Source of the DNA: an uncultured Endozoicomonas sp.
Lineage (GTDB): Bacteria > Pseudomonadota > Gammaproteobacteria > Pseudomonadales > Endozoicomonadaceae
DNA length: 64,000 bases
Assembly (NCBI RefSeq): GCF_947495845.1
Contig: NZ_CANMAO010000013.1
Location: 1 to 64,000 of the forward strand
Direction of reading: 5' to 3'
Shown: positions 54,335-64,000 of the stretch, in pieces
Position numbering within the stretch: position 1 is the first letter of the stretch
How the letters are laid out: the number at the start of each line of letters is the position of its first letter
Position numbers and translations under genes: made by a program
Notes under the pieces: model-generated
Seen by the model: only the letters and a program-made list of their open reading frames with translations
What the model was told of the DNA's origin: nothing
Databases searched by the model: none

Positions 54335-56392
54335 ATGAATATGAGTCCCCTGCAGCCGGCAAGCGCTTTCCGAGGGCTTTTTTATGCGCTACTGGTTTCG
54401 TTGCCTATTTCAGGATGGAGTGTAACCCTTAAAAATATGGACGTTAATGCTCTTCCTGATGAGATGGTAGAGCTGAAACTGACGTTTGATGGCGTTGCTC
54501 CAGAAGCTAATGGTTACAGCATCGAAAAACCGCCAAGAATTTCCCTGGACCTTCCTTTTACCCGCAGTGCACTGCCAAAATACAACGAAGTGGGTTTTAG
54601 CAGCGCCAAAAGCGTTACTGTGCTGGAAACTGGCGACAGAACGCGTTTGGTTATCAACCTTGAGGAGCCAACCGGTTACACGACAAAGGTTGAAGGTAAT
54701 ACATTAAGTGTGTATTTGGGTACGGAAAACGCAGCCGGTTCTGTGCAGTCCGATGCTGGTCAAATGACGACAGCGACGACGAATGTTTCTGCGGCTAACG
54801 ATTCAGAGCCACAAGCTGAAATGCCAGTTCAGGATCAAGGCATTACCAGTATTGATTTTCAGCGTGGTGAAGATGGTGAAGGTAAGGTGGTGATTGCCTT
54901 GTCTGATGCCAAAATCCAGATGGATATGAATGAGCAGGCCGGTCGTATTCGTTTAGAGTTTCCCGGTGATGTCATTCCGGAAAGGTTGAGAAACCGGTTA
55001 GATGTTGTCGATTTTGCAACCCCGGTTATGTTTATTGATGCCAAGGTGGAAGATGGTAACTCATCCATTGTTATCGAGCCTAAAGGTCAATTTGAATACC
55101 TCGCATATCAGACGGATAACCTGCTAACGGTCAGTGTTAAAGCACCGGAGCGTCAAGAGCAGGGTAGAAGAGCTGGTGGGCTTTCCTATAAGGGTGACAA
55201 ACTGTCACTGAATTTCCAGGACATTGAAGTTCGTGCGGTCCTGCAGCTGATTGCTGATTTTACTGATCTGAACTTAGTGGCGTCGGATACCGTTGGTGGT
55301 AATGTGACGTTGAGATTGCAGAACGTTCCCTGGGATCAGGCGCTTGATATTGTATTGAAAGCGAAAGGTCTTGATAAACGCCTCGAAGGTAACGTGCTGA
55401 CAGTTGCTCCGGCTGCAGAAATTGCGGCAAGAGAACGTGAACAGCTGGAAAATGAAAAGCAGATCAGTGAACTGGCGCCTGTTTATACCGACCTTGTTCA
55501 AATTAACTACGCGGATGCTGCCGAAATTTCTGAAGTGATTCAGGGAAGCGGTGATGCAGGGCTTTTGACTGAACGTGGTTCTGTTCAGGTGGTTGATCGT
55601 ACAAATAGTCTGTTGATAAAAGATACTCAAGCCAAGCTGGACGAGCTGCGCGCTTTGATCGAACAGTTGGATATTCCAATTCGCCAGGTAATGATCGAGG
55701 CGAGGATTGTTACTTTGAGTACCACTCTTAGAGAAGAGCTTGGCGTGAAATGGAGTGGGCGCAAAGAAAATGACAACAATGTTAGTGATAATGGAGTTGA
55801 TGATCTTTTTACTGATCTTGAATTAGGTGGTTCAGTTGCCAATGCGATTACTATTGGTTACACCAGCACGAATGGTAATATTCTCAACCTGGAATTATCA
55901 GCGTTGCTTAGTGATGGAGGGGGGGAAATCATTTCTCAGCCAAAAGTCATTACAGCGGACAAGAAAAAAGCGACTATCAAATCGGGTAAAGAAGTTCCTT
56001 ATGAGGAGAAAACTTCGAGTGGGGCAACATCTGTAGCTTTCAAAGATGCTGTTTTGGGTCTTGAAGTTACTCCTCAAATTACTCCAGATGGCCGCGTTAT
56101 AATGGATATAAAGATTAATAATGATGATGTTCCAGAAGAAACGACTACTAATGTTCCGATAATTTCCACTAATGAGATTACAACTCAAGTTCTGGTTGAG
56201 GATGGAGAAACAATTGTTCTTGGTGGAGTGTTTAAGCAAAATAAGAGAAGTAGTGTTACTAAGGTGCCAGTATTGGGTGATATTCCTTATCTTGGGGCTT
56301 TGTTTAGAAGTAAGAGTGAAAGCAATACCAAAGAGGAGCTTCTTGTATTTATTACGCCAAGGATTATCTCTGAGGATGTCACTTTACGCTAA
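54335..56392 (+). CDS. pilQ: Type IV pilus secretin PilQ
   Basis: A 685-residue outer-membrane secretin through which the pilus exits. Signal peptide (about 1-28), two AMIN domains (about 30-130 and 168-270) that bind peptidoglycan, an STN/N0 domain (LSLNFQDIEVRAVLQLIADFTDLN, near 290-350), an N1 domain and the secretin core (about 450-680, ending in LLVFITPRIISED). The last 200 codons are noticeably more A+T-rich than the N-terminal part. Last gene of the pil operon, ending before the terminator at 56424-56447. Confidence 0.96.
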   Translation: MNMSPLQPASAFRGLFYALLVSLPISGWSVTLKNMDVNALPDEMVELKLTFDGVAPEANGYSIEKPPRISLDLPFTRSALPKYNEVGFSSAKSVTVLETGDRTRLVINLEEPTGYTTKVEGNTLSVYLGTENAAGSVQSDAGQMTTATTNVSAANDSEPQAEMPVQDQGITSIDFQRGEDGEGKVVIALSDAKIQMDMNEQAGRIRLEFPGDVIPERLRNRLDVVDFATPVMFIDAKVEDGNSSIVIEPKGQFEYLAYQTDNLLTVSVKAPERQEQGRRAGGLSYKGDKLSLNFQDIEVRAVLQLIADFTDLNLVASDTVGGNVTLRLQNVPWDQALDIVLKAKGLDKRLEGNVLTVAPAAEIAAREREQLENEKQISELAPVYTDLVQINYADAAEISEVIQGSGDAGLLTERGSVQVVDRTNSLLIKDTQAKLDELRALIEQLDIPIRQVMIEARIVTLSTTLREELGVKWSGRKENDNNVSDNGVDDLFTDLELGGSVANAITIGYTSTNGNILNLELSALLSDGGGEIISQPKVITADKKKATIKSGKEVPYEEKTSSGATSVAFKDAVLGLEVTPQITPDGRVIMDIKINNDDVPEETTTNVPIISTNEITTQVLVEDGETIVLGGVFKQNKRSSVTKVPVLGDIPYLGALFRSKSESNTKEELLVFITPRIISEDVTLR

Positions 56393-56423
56393 TGCTTTGA
56401 CCTCAATACATGAAAGCCAATGA

Positions 56424-56447
56424 ACGGGAGCAATGCTCCCGTTTTTA
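56424..56447 (+). terminator. Intrinsic terminator after pilQ
   Basis: ACGGGAGC-AAT-GCTCCCGT followed by T-rich TTTTATT, 31 bp after the pilQ stop. Confidence 0.8.
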
Positions 56448-56508
56448 TTGTCATATAGGTAGAGTATGCGCTACGCTCCAGCACACGGGCGGGAAGTCAG
56501 GCTAAGGT

Positions 56509-57030
56509 ATGCTATCAACAAATATATTTCTGATAGGGCCCATGGGGGCCGGAAAAACAACAATAGGTAAAATGCTGGCCAGTGAGCTGGGCTCCCCTTT
56601 TCTTGATTCTGACCATGAGATTGAAGAACGAACCGGAGCAGATATACCCTGGATCTTTGATGTTGAGGGAGAAAGGGGCTTTCGTGACCGGGAAAGCCAG
56701 GTGATCGAAGAAATCTGTGAACAGCAGGGTATTGTGCTGGCTACTGGCGGTGGTGTGGTTGGGCGACCGGAAAATCGGAGCCATCTTCGTAAGAGTGGCT
56801 TTGTCGTGTATTTGAAAACCCCTGTTTCAGTCCAGTTGCACAGAACCCGGAATGATAAAAAAAGACCGCTTTTGCAGAGGCCCGATCGAAAAGAGTTTCT
56901 AACGACATTGCTGGAAGAAAGAGATCCTCTTTATCGCTCGATCGCCGACTTGGTTCTGGATACAGACAAGTTGTCTTTGCGTCAGGTTATTCGTGAAATT
57001 ATTCAGGCAGCAGGCCTTTCTAAACGTTGA
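56509..57030 (+). CDS. aroK: Shikimate kinase
   Basis: A 173-residue shikimate kinase of aromatic amino acid synthesis. P-loop [15 protein letters not shown] (near 8-22), shikimate-binding [11 protein letters not shown] (near 34-44), FRDRES and the Gly-rich [13 protein letters not shown], plus lid [10 protein letters not shown]. Classically follows pilQ and precedes aroB. The start codon has no strong ribosome-binding site. Confidence 0.95.
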   Translation: MLSTNIFLIGPMGAGKTTIGKMLASELGSPFLDSDHEIEERTGADIPWIFDVEGERGFRDRESQVIEEICEQQGIVLATGGGVVGRPENRSHLRKSGFVVYLKTPVSVQLHRTRNDKKRPLLQRPDRKEFLTTLLEERDPLYRSIADLVLDTDKLSLRQVIREIIQAAGLSKR

Positions 57031-57056
57031 TGATGTTAATCGTGGAGTGTTGAGTC

Positions 57057-58136
57057 ATGCAGGAGCTGTACGTTGATCTTGGAGAGCGAAGCTACCCTAT
57101 TTATATCGGTTCAAATCTTTTATCACAGTCTGGCTATTTAACGAGCCATATTCATGGTCATCAGGTAGCGGTGGTAACCAATGAAACCGTTGCCCCTCTA
57201 TATTTGGAAAAACTTTGCTCTCACCTTCATGAACTCAATCCCATTGTTGTCACTCTTCCTGATGGTGAAAAGTATAAGAATCTGGATATTTTAAATCGTA
57301 TTTTTGATCAGCTTTTGCAGTCCAGACACAACCGAAAAACGACCTTGATCGCCTTGGGTGGTGGTGTGATTGGTGATATGACCGGTTTTGCCGCAGCTTG
57401 TTATCAGCGAGGGGTGGATTTTGTTCAAATCCCCACCACGCTTCTTTCTCAGGTTGACTCCTCTGTTGGAGGGAAAACCGGTGTGAATCACGCGCTTGGG
57501 AAAAATATGATAGGCGCCTTCTATCAGCCAAATGCGGTGATCATTGACACGGAAACCCTCAGTACTCTGCCGAATAAAGAGCTTTCCGCCGGCATAGCAG
57601 AAGTTATTAAGTACGGGTTGATCTGTGATAAGCCTTTCTATAACTGGCTGCACGATAATATGGATAAGCTCCTTGAGCGCGATAATGATGCATTGTCGTA
57701 CGCTATTCTTCGTTCCTGTCAAAATAAAGCAGATGTTGTAGCGGAAGATGAGAAAGAGTCGGGTATTCGCGCTATTTTGAATCTTGGTCATACCTTTGGG
57801 CACGCTATCGAAACCTATACTGGCTATGGTTCATGGCTGCATGGTGAGGCGGTTGCTGTTGGCATGGTGATGGCTGCAGATCTTTCTCTTCGTGAGGGCG
57901 ATATTTCCAAGGAAGAATATCGCGGTCTTGTTGAGCTAATTGAAAAGGCAAATTTGCCGGTTAAACCGCCAGCTGGAATGACTCCAGAACATTTTATTGA
58001 ATTAATGTCCGTAGATAAAAAAGTATTAGATGGGCAGTTAAGGTTGGTGCTTTTGAAAGAAGTTGGCGTAGCGGTAGTCACCCAGGATTTTAATTTGGAT
58101 AACCTTAGGGCTACGTTAAGTGCATTCTGTTCTTGA
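57057..58136 (+). CDS. aroB: 3-dehydroquinate synthase
   Basis: A 359-residue NAD- and metal-dependent enzyme that cyclises DAHP, step 2 of the shikimate pathway. [38 protein letters not shown] is split here across its NAD and active-site loops; metal ligands sit in [10 protein letters not shown] and [10 protein letters not shown]. 26 bp after aroK, in an operon. A terminator at 58191-58227 follows; damX, usually next, is missing. Confidence 0.95.
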   Translation: MQELYVDLGERSYPIYIGSNLLSQSGYLTSHIHGHQVAVVTNETVAPLYLEKLCSHLHELNPIVVTLPDGEKYKNLDILNRIFDQLLQSRHNRKTTLIALGGGVIGDMTGFAAACYQRGVDFVQIPTTLLSQVDSSVGGKTGVNHALGKNMIGAFYQPNAVIIDTETLSTLPNKELSAGIAEVIKYGLICDKPFYNWLHDNMDKLLERDNDALSYAILRSCQNKADVVAEDEKESGIRAILNLGHTFGHAIETYTGYGSWLHGEAVAVGMVMAADLSLREGDISKEEYRGLVELIEKANLPVKPPAGMTPEHFIELMSVDKKVLDGQLRLVLLKEVGVAVVTQDFNLDNLRATLSAFCS

Positions 58137-58190
58137 GTGGCTTGTATTGCGGTCTGCATAAATTTCTAAATCATTTGTTCTCAGTTAATG

Positions 58191-58227
58191 GCCTCTATTG
58201 GTGTGAATGCGCTATAGAGGCTTTTTT
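58191..58227 (+). terminator. Intrinsic terminator of aroKB
   Basis: GCCTCTAT (58191-58198) pairs with ATAGAGGC (58214-58221), followed by six T. Confidence 0.75.
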
Positions 58228-58361
58228 ATGGCGAAATCATGGCATTCAATGATTTTATATAGAGGTTTATACCTTTTTTGATGCGGGTCATTTGTGAAAA
58301 TGAGGGTAGATGTGTAAAATGACCAACCGTTTTGCATCTCATTCGGGTGTTTTTCGTCTAG

Positions 58362-58390
58362 ATTGTTATGCGTTAATATTGAATAACAAT
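58362..58390. promoter_or_regulatory. Perfect 8-bp inverted repeat upstream of gltB
   Basis: ATTGTTAT (58362-58369) and ATAACAAT (58383-58390) around a 13-bp A+T-rich spacer. It could be a protein binding site for gltBD regulation, but a family B element now separates it from the gene. Confidence 0.35.
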
Positions 58391-58466
58391 TAATGCTTGG
58401 TCGGATGCTGGGGAAGAATTCCGCCTTATAGCAAAAAAGCAAAGCACTGGCTCCTGATAGCATGGG

Positions 58467-58629
58467 TAAGCGCTTGACAATTTGGAATCGAATATTTCTG
58501 GCTTATTGGCCAGGTTCTCTGCAAGGCGCAACGGCGTGAGCATAGCGAGCTATGTGACCAGAGTTGCAACGCAGTCAGAGAGCCTGATCAATGAGTCAGA
58601 AAATATGATTTCAGGTGGTTAACTGCTTA
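58467..58629. repeat. Family B repeat, full copy
   Basis: Left end TAAGCGCTTGAC, signature TGGAATCGAATATTTCTGGC, centre GCATAGCGAGCTATGTGACC, right end AAAATATGATTTCAGGTGG then TTAACTGCTTA. Almost identical inside to 23358-23522, but with a different terminal ten bases that are still mutually inverted. Confidence 0.85.
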
Positions 58630-58791
58630 TGCACAGAGAATAAGTTGTCTCATGGCGTGTGGATACGTCAAATAGCAGTAAGACACAGCGCTACGGGAGT
58701 GAATTCATTCAATGAATGCTCCCACACGGTCAGGAAGACTGATAGGCGAGCCAGAACAATAATGGTTGATGAGGTTGGTGAGAAAGAGCCT

Positions 58792-61700
58792 ATGAAAGCA
58801 GGTCTGTATAATCCTGGGGAGTTTCGGGATAACTGTGGATTCGGGCTGATTGCCCAGATGGAAGGTGAAAAAAGTCATGACCTTCTGAAGACGGCAATTG
58901 AAGCACTCACCTGTATGACGCACCGGGGCGGTATTGCTGCTGACGGTAAGACAGGCGACGGTTGTGGTCTTCTGATTCAAACGCCGGATTCCTTTTTTCG
59001 CACAGTAGCAAAAGAACAGTTTGGTTCTGATCTTTCTGACGTTTATGCCGTAGGCATGGTGTTTCTCAATACCGATCCGGTACAAGCTCAACGTGGCAAA
59101 GTTAGCCTGGAAAATGCACTTTTAAAGCAAGGGCTAGACGTTGTTGGCTGGAGAAAAGTGCCTGTCAATGATGAGTGCCTGGGGCCGATTGCTAAAGACC
59201 AGCTACCATTGATTGAGCAAATCTTTGTGACTGCGGATAGTCAGCTGTCCGATACTGAATTCTCTGCCAAGCTCTACATGGCTCGTCGTTATACCAATAT
59301 GGAAATGGCGGATGACAAAGATTATTACATCTGCTCTTTGTCGTCTAAGGTCATTACCTATAAAGGGCTGATGATGCCGGTTGACCTGCCAACGTTCTAT
59401 ACGGACCTTGGCGATCCGCGTTTTGAAACCGCGATCTGTGTATTCCATCAGCGCTTCTCAACCAACACTCTGCCTCGTTGGCAGCTTGCGCAACCTTTCC
59501 GTATGCTGGCTCATAACGGTGAAATTAACACAATCACAGGCAACCGAAACTGGGCAGAAGCTCGTCGACAAAAATTCCAAACACCACTGTTGCCAACATT
59601 AGACGACATCTCCCCTCTGGTTAATAGAACGGGCTCCGATTCTTCCAGTCTGGATAATATGCTCGAAGTCCTGGTCAGAGGTGGTGTCGATCTCTATCGT
59701 GCTATCCGTATGCTCGTTCCCCCGGCTTGGCAGAATGTGGATACCATGGATCCTGATCTACGAGCGTTTTATGAATACAGCTCTATGCACATGGAACCTT
59801 GGGATGGCCCTGCTGGCCTCGTTATTACCGATGGTCGGAATGCCGTTTGTGCGCTGGATCGTAATGGTTTGCGTCCGTCACGTTGGGTGATTACCAAAAA
59901 TGGTTTCCTGACGGTTGCTTCTGAAGTGGGTGTTCACGGTTATAAGCCAGAAGACGTGATTGCTAAAGGTCGGGTTGGCCCCGGTGAAGTACTTGCCATT
60001 GATACTGAAACGGGCGAGTTGCATCAGGCGCACGACATTGATGATAAGTTAAAAGAAAGGCAGCCATACAAACAGTGGCTGAAAGAGAATTCCTACCGCA
60101 TACGCTCCAGTTTTAATGAGGATGATCATAAGGTTGATCACTTCTCCACAGAGCTGTTGAATGTCTATCAGAAAATGTTCATGGTGACGTTTGAAGAGCG
60201 TGATCAAGTGATTCGTCCGTTGGTTGAGTCTGGTCAGGAAGCAGTTGGCTCCATGGGTGATGACACGCCAATGGCCGTGCTTTCCGGTCGTACAAGAACG
60301 GTGACGGATTACTTCCGTCAGCAGTTTGCCCAGGTGACGAATCCGCCGATTGATCCATTGCGTGAATCCATTGTCATGTCTTTGGAGACATGCATAGGTC
60401 GCGAGCTCAATCTGTTTCAGGAAACACCGGAGCACGCTGCCCGGGTTATTCTGAAGTCACCAGTGTTGTCCACGTCCAAATTTATGGACTTGATGAATGT
60501 GAATCATCAGCATAAGTCCTTTGAATCGGAAACCATCAGGCTGACTTACGAGCCTGCCATTGGTTTGAGACAAGCGGTTGTTAGTATCTGTGAGCAGGCT
60601 GAAAAAGCGGCTCAAGCCGGCAAGGTGGTGATCTGTCTCTCTGATCGTTATATTGATCAGGGGTTACTACCAGTTCCCGCTGCTATGGCGACAGGTGCCG
60701 TGCATCACCACCTGATTGGAAAAGGCCTGCGTTCCGAATCGAACATTGTTGTTGAAACGGCCGCTGCCCGGGATTCTCATCAGTTTGCGGTGTTGATTGG
60801 ATTTGGTGCCACCGCCGTGTATCCCTACCTTTCCTATGAAATCATCAATGATCAGATTCGTTCTGGTGAAGTGATGGCAGACCCGAGGGAAGCTTATAAA
60901 GCTTACCGTAAGGGGATTGGTAAAGGCCTGTTGAAAATCATGTCGAAGATGGGTATTTCAACCATCGCCTCTTACCGCGGCGCCCAGCTGTTTGAAGCGG
61001 TCGGTTTATCGAAAGATGTCGTCGATCTCTGCTTCTGTGGTGTGCCGAGTCGTATCGAAGGTGCCCGCTTTGAAGACTTCCACTACGAGCAGGGCCTGCT
61101 TGCTGAAATAGCCTGGAAAGCACGAAAGCCTATTCAGCAAGGCGGATTACTGAAATATGTGCACGACAGTGAATACCATGCGTTTAACCCGGATGTGGTT
61201 CAGCAGCTGCAGGTAGCTGTTAAAACGGGCGATTATCAGGAGTATCGCAAATATGCGACTCTGGTCAATCAACGCCCTGTTGCCACACTTCGAGATTTAC
61301 TGGGTTTGAAACTCGATGAGAAGTCGTTGCCGGTGGATGAAGTCGAATCTATTTCTGCCATTGTACGACGCTTTGATTCTGCTGCCATGAGTCTCGGAGC
61401 TCTGTCTCCAGAAGCCCATGAAGCTTTGGCTGAAGCCATGAACCGATTGGGCGGACGCTCAAACTCCGGTGAAGGTGGTGAAGACGAAGCGCGTTTCGGA
61501 ACCAATCGTGTTTCCAAAATTAAGCAGATTGCTTCTGGTCGATTTGGTGTGACGCCTCACTATTTGGTGAATGCTGAAGTTCTACAGATTAAAGTGGCTC
61601 AAGGTGCAAAGCCTGGTGAAGGTGGTCAGCTGCCCGGTGGTAAAGTGAACGAGCTGATTGCTCGCCTCCGTTATTCTGTGCCCGGTGTTACTTTGATTTC

Positions 61701-63249
61701 ACCGCCACCGCATCACGATATTTATTCCATCGAAGATCTGGCTCAACTGATCTACGACTTGAAGCAGGTAAATCCGGAAGCGCTGGTTTCTGTCAAACTG
61801 GTTTCTGAACCGGGTGTTGGCACCATTGCTGCCGGTGTGGCGAAGGCATATGCCGATTTGATCACCATCTCTGGTTATGATGGCGGAACAGCTGCAAGTC
61901 CATTGACGTCTATTCGCTACGCCGGCTCGCCATGGGAGCTTGGTTTGAGTGAAGCGCATCAGACGCTTCGAGGCAATGATCTACGAGGTAAGGTTCGCTT
62001 ACAGACGGATGGTGGTTTGAAGACTGGGCTTGATGTCATCAAAGCGGCCATTCTTGGAGCCGAAAGTTTCGGCTTTGGTACAACGCCCATGATTGCCATG
62101 GGTTGTAAGTACTTGCGTATCTGTCACCTCAATAACTGTGCGACCGGTGTTGCCACTCAGGATCAGTCACTCCGTGATGAACACTTCAAGGGTGATGTGG
62201 AAATGGTCATGAACTTCTTCTCCTTTGTGGCAGAAGAAGTGCGTGAATGGCTGGCTCTTTTAGGTGCTAAAACCTTAGAAGAAGTGATTGGTCGTACTGA
62301 GCTGCTTGATCTTTTACCGGGTGTTACCGAGAAACAGCAGAATCTTGATCTCTCCCCCATGTTGGGAAGCGCTCATGTGCCAGCGGACAAGCCTAAAACC
62401 TGTCAGGTAGATCGCAACCCGCCTTATGATAAAGGTGAACTGGCAGAAGAAATGGTACGCCAAACGCTCAGCGCTATTGAAAATAATTCCGGCGGTGAGT
62501 TCAGTTTCACGGTGGGGAATTGTGATCGTTCCATTGGAGCCAGGCTCTCCGGTGAAATTGCCAAGCGACATGGCAATCAGGGGATGGCAGAAAATCCGAT
62601 CAGGTTAGCACTTACTGGCTCCGCAGGTCAGAGTTTTGGTGTGTGGAACGCCGGTGGTCTCGAAATGAGGCTGGAAGGCGACGCCAACGACTACGTTGGT
62701 AAAGGAATGACTGGCGGTAAACTGGTGATTCGTCCGCCGGCAGTCAGCACATTTGTTACCCATGAAACGTCCATTATCGGTAACACCTGCCTTTATGGTG
62801 CTACCGGCGGCACATTATACGCCGCTGGTCGTGCCGGTGAACGACTGGGTGTTCGTAACTCCGGTGCCCATGTGGTTGTCGAAGGTACGGGCGATCACTG
62901 CTGTGAATACATGACTGGCGGTCAGGTAACTGTCCTTGGTCGGGCAGGTCATAACTTCGGTGCGGGTATGACCGGCGGTTTTGCCTACGTTCTTGACCTG
63001 GAGCGTAGCTTTGTGGATCGCTACAACCACGAGTTGGTAGACATCCATCGTATAGATAATGAGTCAATGGAGCAGTATCAGTCTCATCTACTGAGTGTTC
63101 TTGAAGATTATGTTGCTGAAACAGGCAGTTCCTGGGGACAGGAATTGATTGATGATTTTTATGATTACAGTGGTCGTTTCTGGCTGGTGAAGCCAAAGGC
63201 TGCCAGTCTCGATACCTTGCTGGCCAGCACCCATGGCAGTCCTGAGTAA
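58792..63249 (+). CDS. gltB: Glutamate synthase (NADPH) large subunit
   Basis: A 1485-residue GOGAT alpha subunit that converts 2-oxoglutarate and glutamine to two glutamates. Class II amidotransferase domain with the N-terminal nucleophile Cys15 exposed after propeptide removal ([14 protein letters not shown] then CGFGLIA). Central domain, FMN/synthase domain ([34 protein letters not shown]) and [3Fe-4S] cysteines in [18 protein letters not shown]-terminal GXGXG beta-helix (about 1240-1470). I chose the ATG at 58792 (AGAAAGAG upstream) as it gives the usual short propeptide; the frame is open to 58615. gltD follows 63 bp later. Confidence 0.97.
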   Translation: MKAGLYNPGEFRDNCGFGLIAQMEGEKSHDLLKTAIEALTCMTHRGGIAADGKTGDGCGLLIQTPDSFFRTVAKEQFGSDLSDVYAVGMVFLNTDPVQAQRGKVSLENALLKQGLDVVGWRKVPVNDECLGPIAKDQLPLIEQIFVTADSQLSDTEFSAKLYMARRYTNMEMADDKDYYICSLSSKVITYKGLMMPVDLPTFYTDLGDPRFETAICVFHQRFSTNTLPRWQLAQPFRMLAHNGEINTITGNRNWAEARRQKFQTPLLPTLDDISPLVNRTGSDSSSLDNMLEVLVRGGVDLYRAIRMLVPPAWQNVDTMDPDLRAFYEYSSMHMEPWDGPAGLVITDGRNAVCALDRNGLRPSRWVITKNGFLTVASEVGVHGYKPEDVIAKGRVGPGEVLAIDTETGELHQAHDIDDKLKERQPYKQWLKENSYRIRSSFNEDDHKVDHFSTELLNVYQKMFMVTFEERDQVIRPLVESGQEAVGSMGDDTPMAVLSGRTRTVTDYFRQQFAQVTNPPIDPLRESIVMSLETCIGRELNLFQETPEHAARVILKSPVLSTSKFMDLMNVNHQHKSFESETIRLTYEPAIGLRQAVVSICEQAEKAAQAGKVVICLSDRYIDQGLLPVPAAMATGAVHHHLIGKGLRSESNIVVETAAARDSHQFAVLIGFGATAVYPYLSYEIINDQIRSGEVMADPREAYKAYRKGIGKGLLKIMSKMGISTIASYRGAQLFEAVGLSKDVVDLCFCGVPSRIEGARFEDFHYEQGLLAEIAWKARKPIQQGGLLKYVHDSEYHAFNPDVVQQLQVAVKTGDYQEYRKYATLVNQRPVATLRDLLGLKLDEKSLPVDEVESISAIVRRFDSAAMSLGALSPEAHEALAEAMNRLGGRSNSGEGGEDEARFGTNRVSKIKQIASGRFGVTPHYLVNAEVLQIKVAQGAKPGEGGQLPGGKVNELIARLRYSVPGVTLISPPPHHDIYSIEDLAQLIYDLKQVNPEALVSVKLVSEPGVGTIAAGVAKAYADLITISGYDGGTAASPLTSIRYAGSPWELGLSEAHQTLRGNDLRGKVRLQTDGGLKTGLDVIKAAILGAESFGFGTTPMIAMGCKYLRICHLNNCATGVATQDQSLRDEHFKGDVEMVMNFFSFVAEEVREWLALLGAKTLEEVIGRTELLDLLPGVTEKQQNLDLSPMLGSAHVPADKPKTCQVDRNPPYDKGELAEEMVRQTLSAIENNSGGEFSFTVGNCDRSIGARLSGEIAKRHGNQGMAENPIRLALTGSAGQSFGVWNAGGLEMRLEGDANDYVGKGMTGGKLVIRPPAVSTFVTHETSIIGNTCLYGATGGTLYAAGRAGERLGVRNSGAHVVVEGTGDHCCEYMTGGQVTVLGRAGHNFGAGMTGGFAYVLDLERSFVDRYNHELVDIHRIDNESMEQYQSHLLSVLEDYVAETGSSWGQELIDDFYDYSGRFWLVKPKAASLDTLLASTHGSPE

Positions 63250-63288
63250 CAGGTTGCCGGTGCAGAAGACGAAAGGTATTGAACATAA

Positions 63289-64000
<712 letters not shown>

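Larger units (their letters stand above)
58137..58791. other. 0.65-kb region between aroB and gltB
   Basis: No gene seen. It holds an aroB terminator (58191-58227), an A+T-rich stretch with the inverted repeat ATTGTTAT/ATAACAAT (58362-58390), a family B repeat (58467-58629) and the gltB leader. In Pseudomonas a damX-type SPOR gene lies here; I find no remnant of it. Confidence 0.6.

Overview
The window is a stretch of a gammaproteobacterial chromosome of moderate GC content. Gene content (TatABC, HslVU, UbiEJB, PilMNOPQ, AroKB, GltBD, BtuB, HldE, MsbA) and macro-synteny resemble the Pseudomonadales/Oceanospirillales. The many palindromic intergenic repeats, a sucrose PTS locus and several unfamiliar A+T-rich proteins make me think of a host-associated marine genus such as Endozoicomonas. 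That genus guess is inference, not proven by anything in the window. No rRNA, tRNA, CRISPR array, prophage or intact insertion sequence was seen.

Layout. 1-3.2 kb: a BtuB-like receptor and a PduO-type cobalamin adenosyltransferase homologue that has lost key residues. 3.2-8.3 kb: a leftward tetR-MFP-RND efflux operon preceded by an 11-bp-phased TCGAA repeat array. 8.4-12.2 kb: a CNNM/CBS membrane protein, an FAD oxidoreductase/aldo-keto reductase pair and an isochorismatase-fold protein lacking the nucleophilic Cys. 12.3-15.7 kb: hldE and msbA (LPS core precursor and lipid A export). 15.8-24.1 kb: a complete sucrose locus (scrK, scrR, PTS EIIBC, sucrose-6-P hydrolase, porin) with two LacI-type operators, bracketed by two direct copies of a 265-bp non-coding element. 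24.2-28.8 kb: typA, an unknown membrane-anchored protein, proline iminopeptidase and dtd. 29-42.2 kb: argS, a SPOR protein, hslVU, a DUF971 gene, ubiE-ubiJ-ubiB, hisI-hisE, tatABC, an unknown two-TM protein and rsmE. 42.3-44 kb: two accessory genes. 44.2-64 kb: priA, rpmE, maeB, a class A PBP, pilMNOPQ, aroK-aroB, gltB and a gltD that runs off the window.

The sucrose genes form one pathway. The porin admits the sugar through the outer membrane, EIIBC phosphorylates it during import, ScrB splits sucrose-6-P, ScrK phosphorylates the released fructose, and ScrR represses through TGGGAAC-type palindromes upstream of scrA and scrK. The ubi, tat, pil, aro and glt blocks are standard housekeeping units.

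The most notable feature is the intergenic repeat landscape. There are three families of MITE-like palindromes (A 128 bp, B about 165 bp, C 161 bp), the duplicated 265-bp element D, a GTCGGTAA hairpin family and a 24-bp-stem REP-like palindrome. Family A and B copies sit between a stop codon and its intrinsic terminator (rpmE and the sucrose porin), and the whole scr locus lies between direct repeats of D. Compared with the gene order I recall for Pseudomonas, the SPOR-to-rsmE block is inverted, with repeats and unfamiliar genes near the breakpoints.
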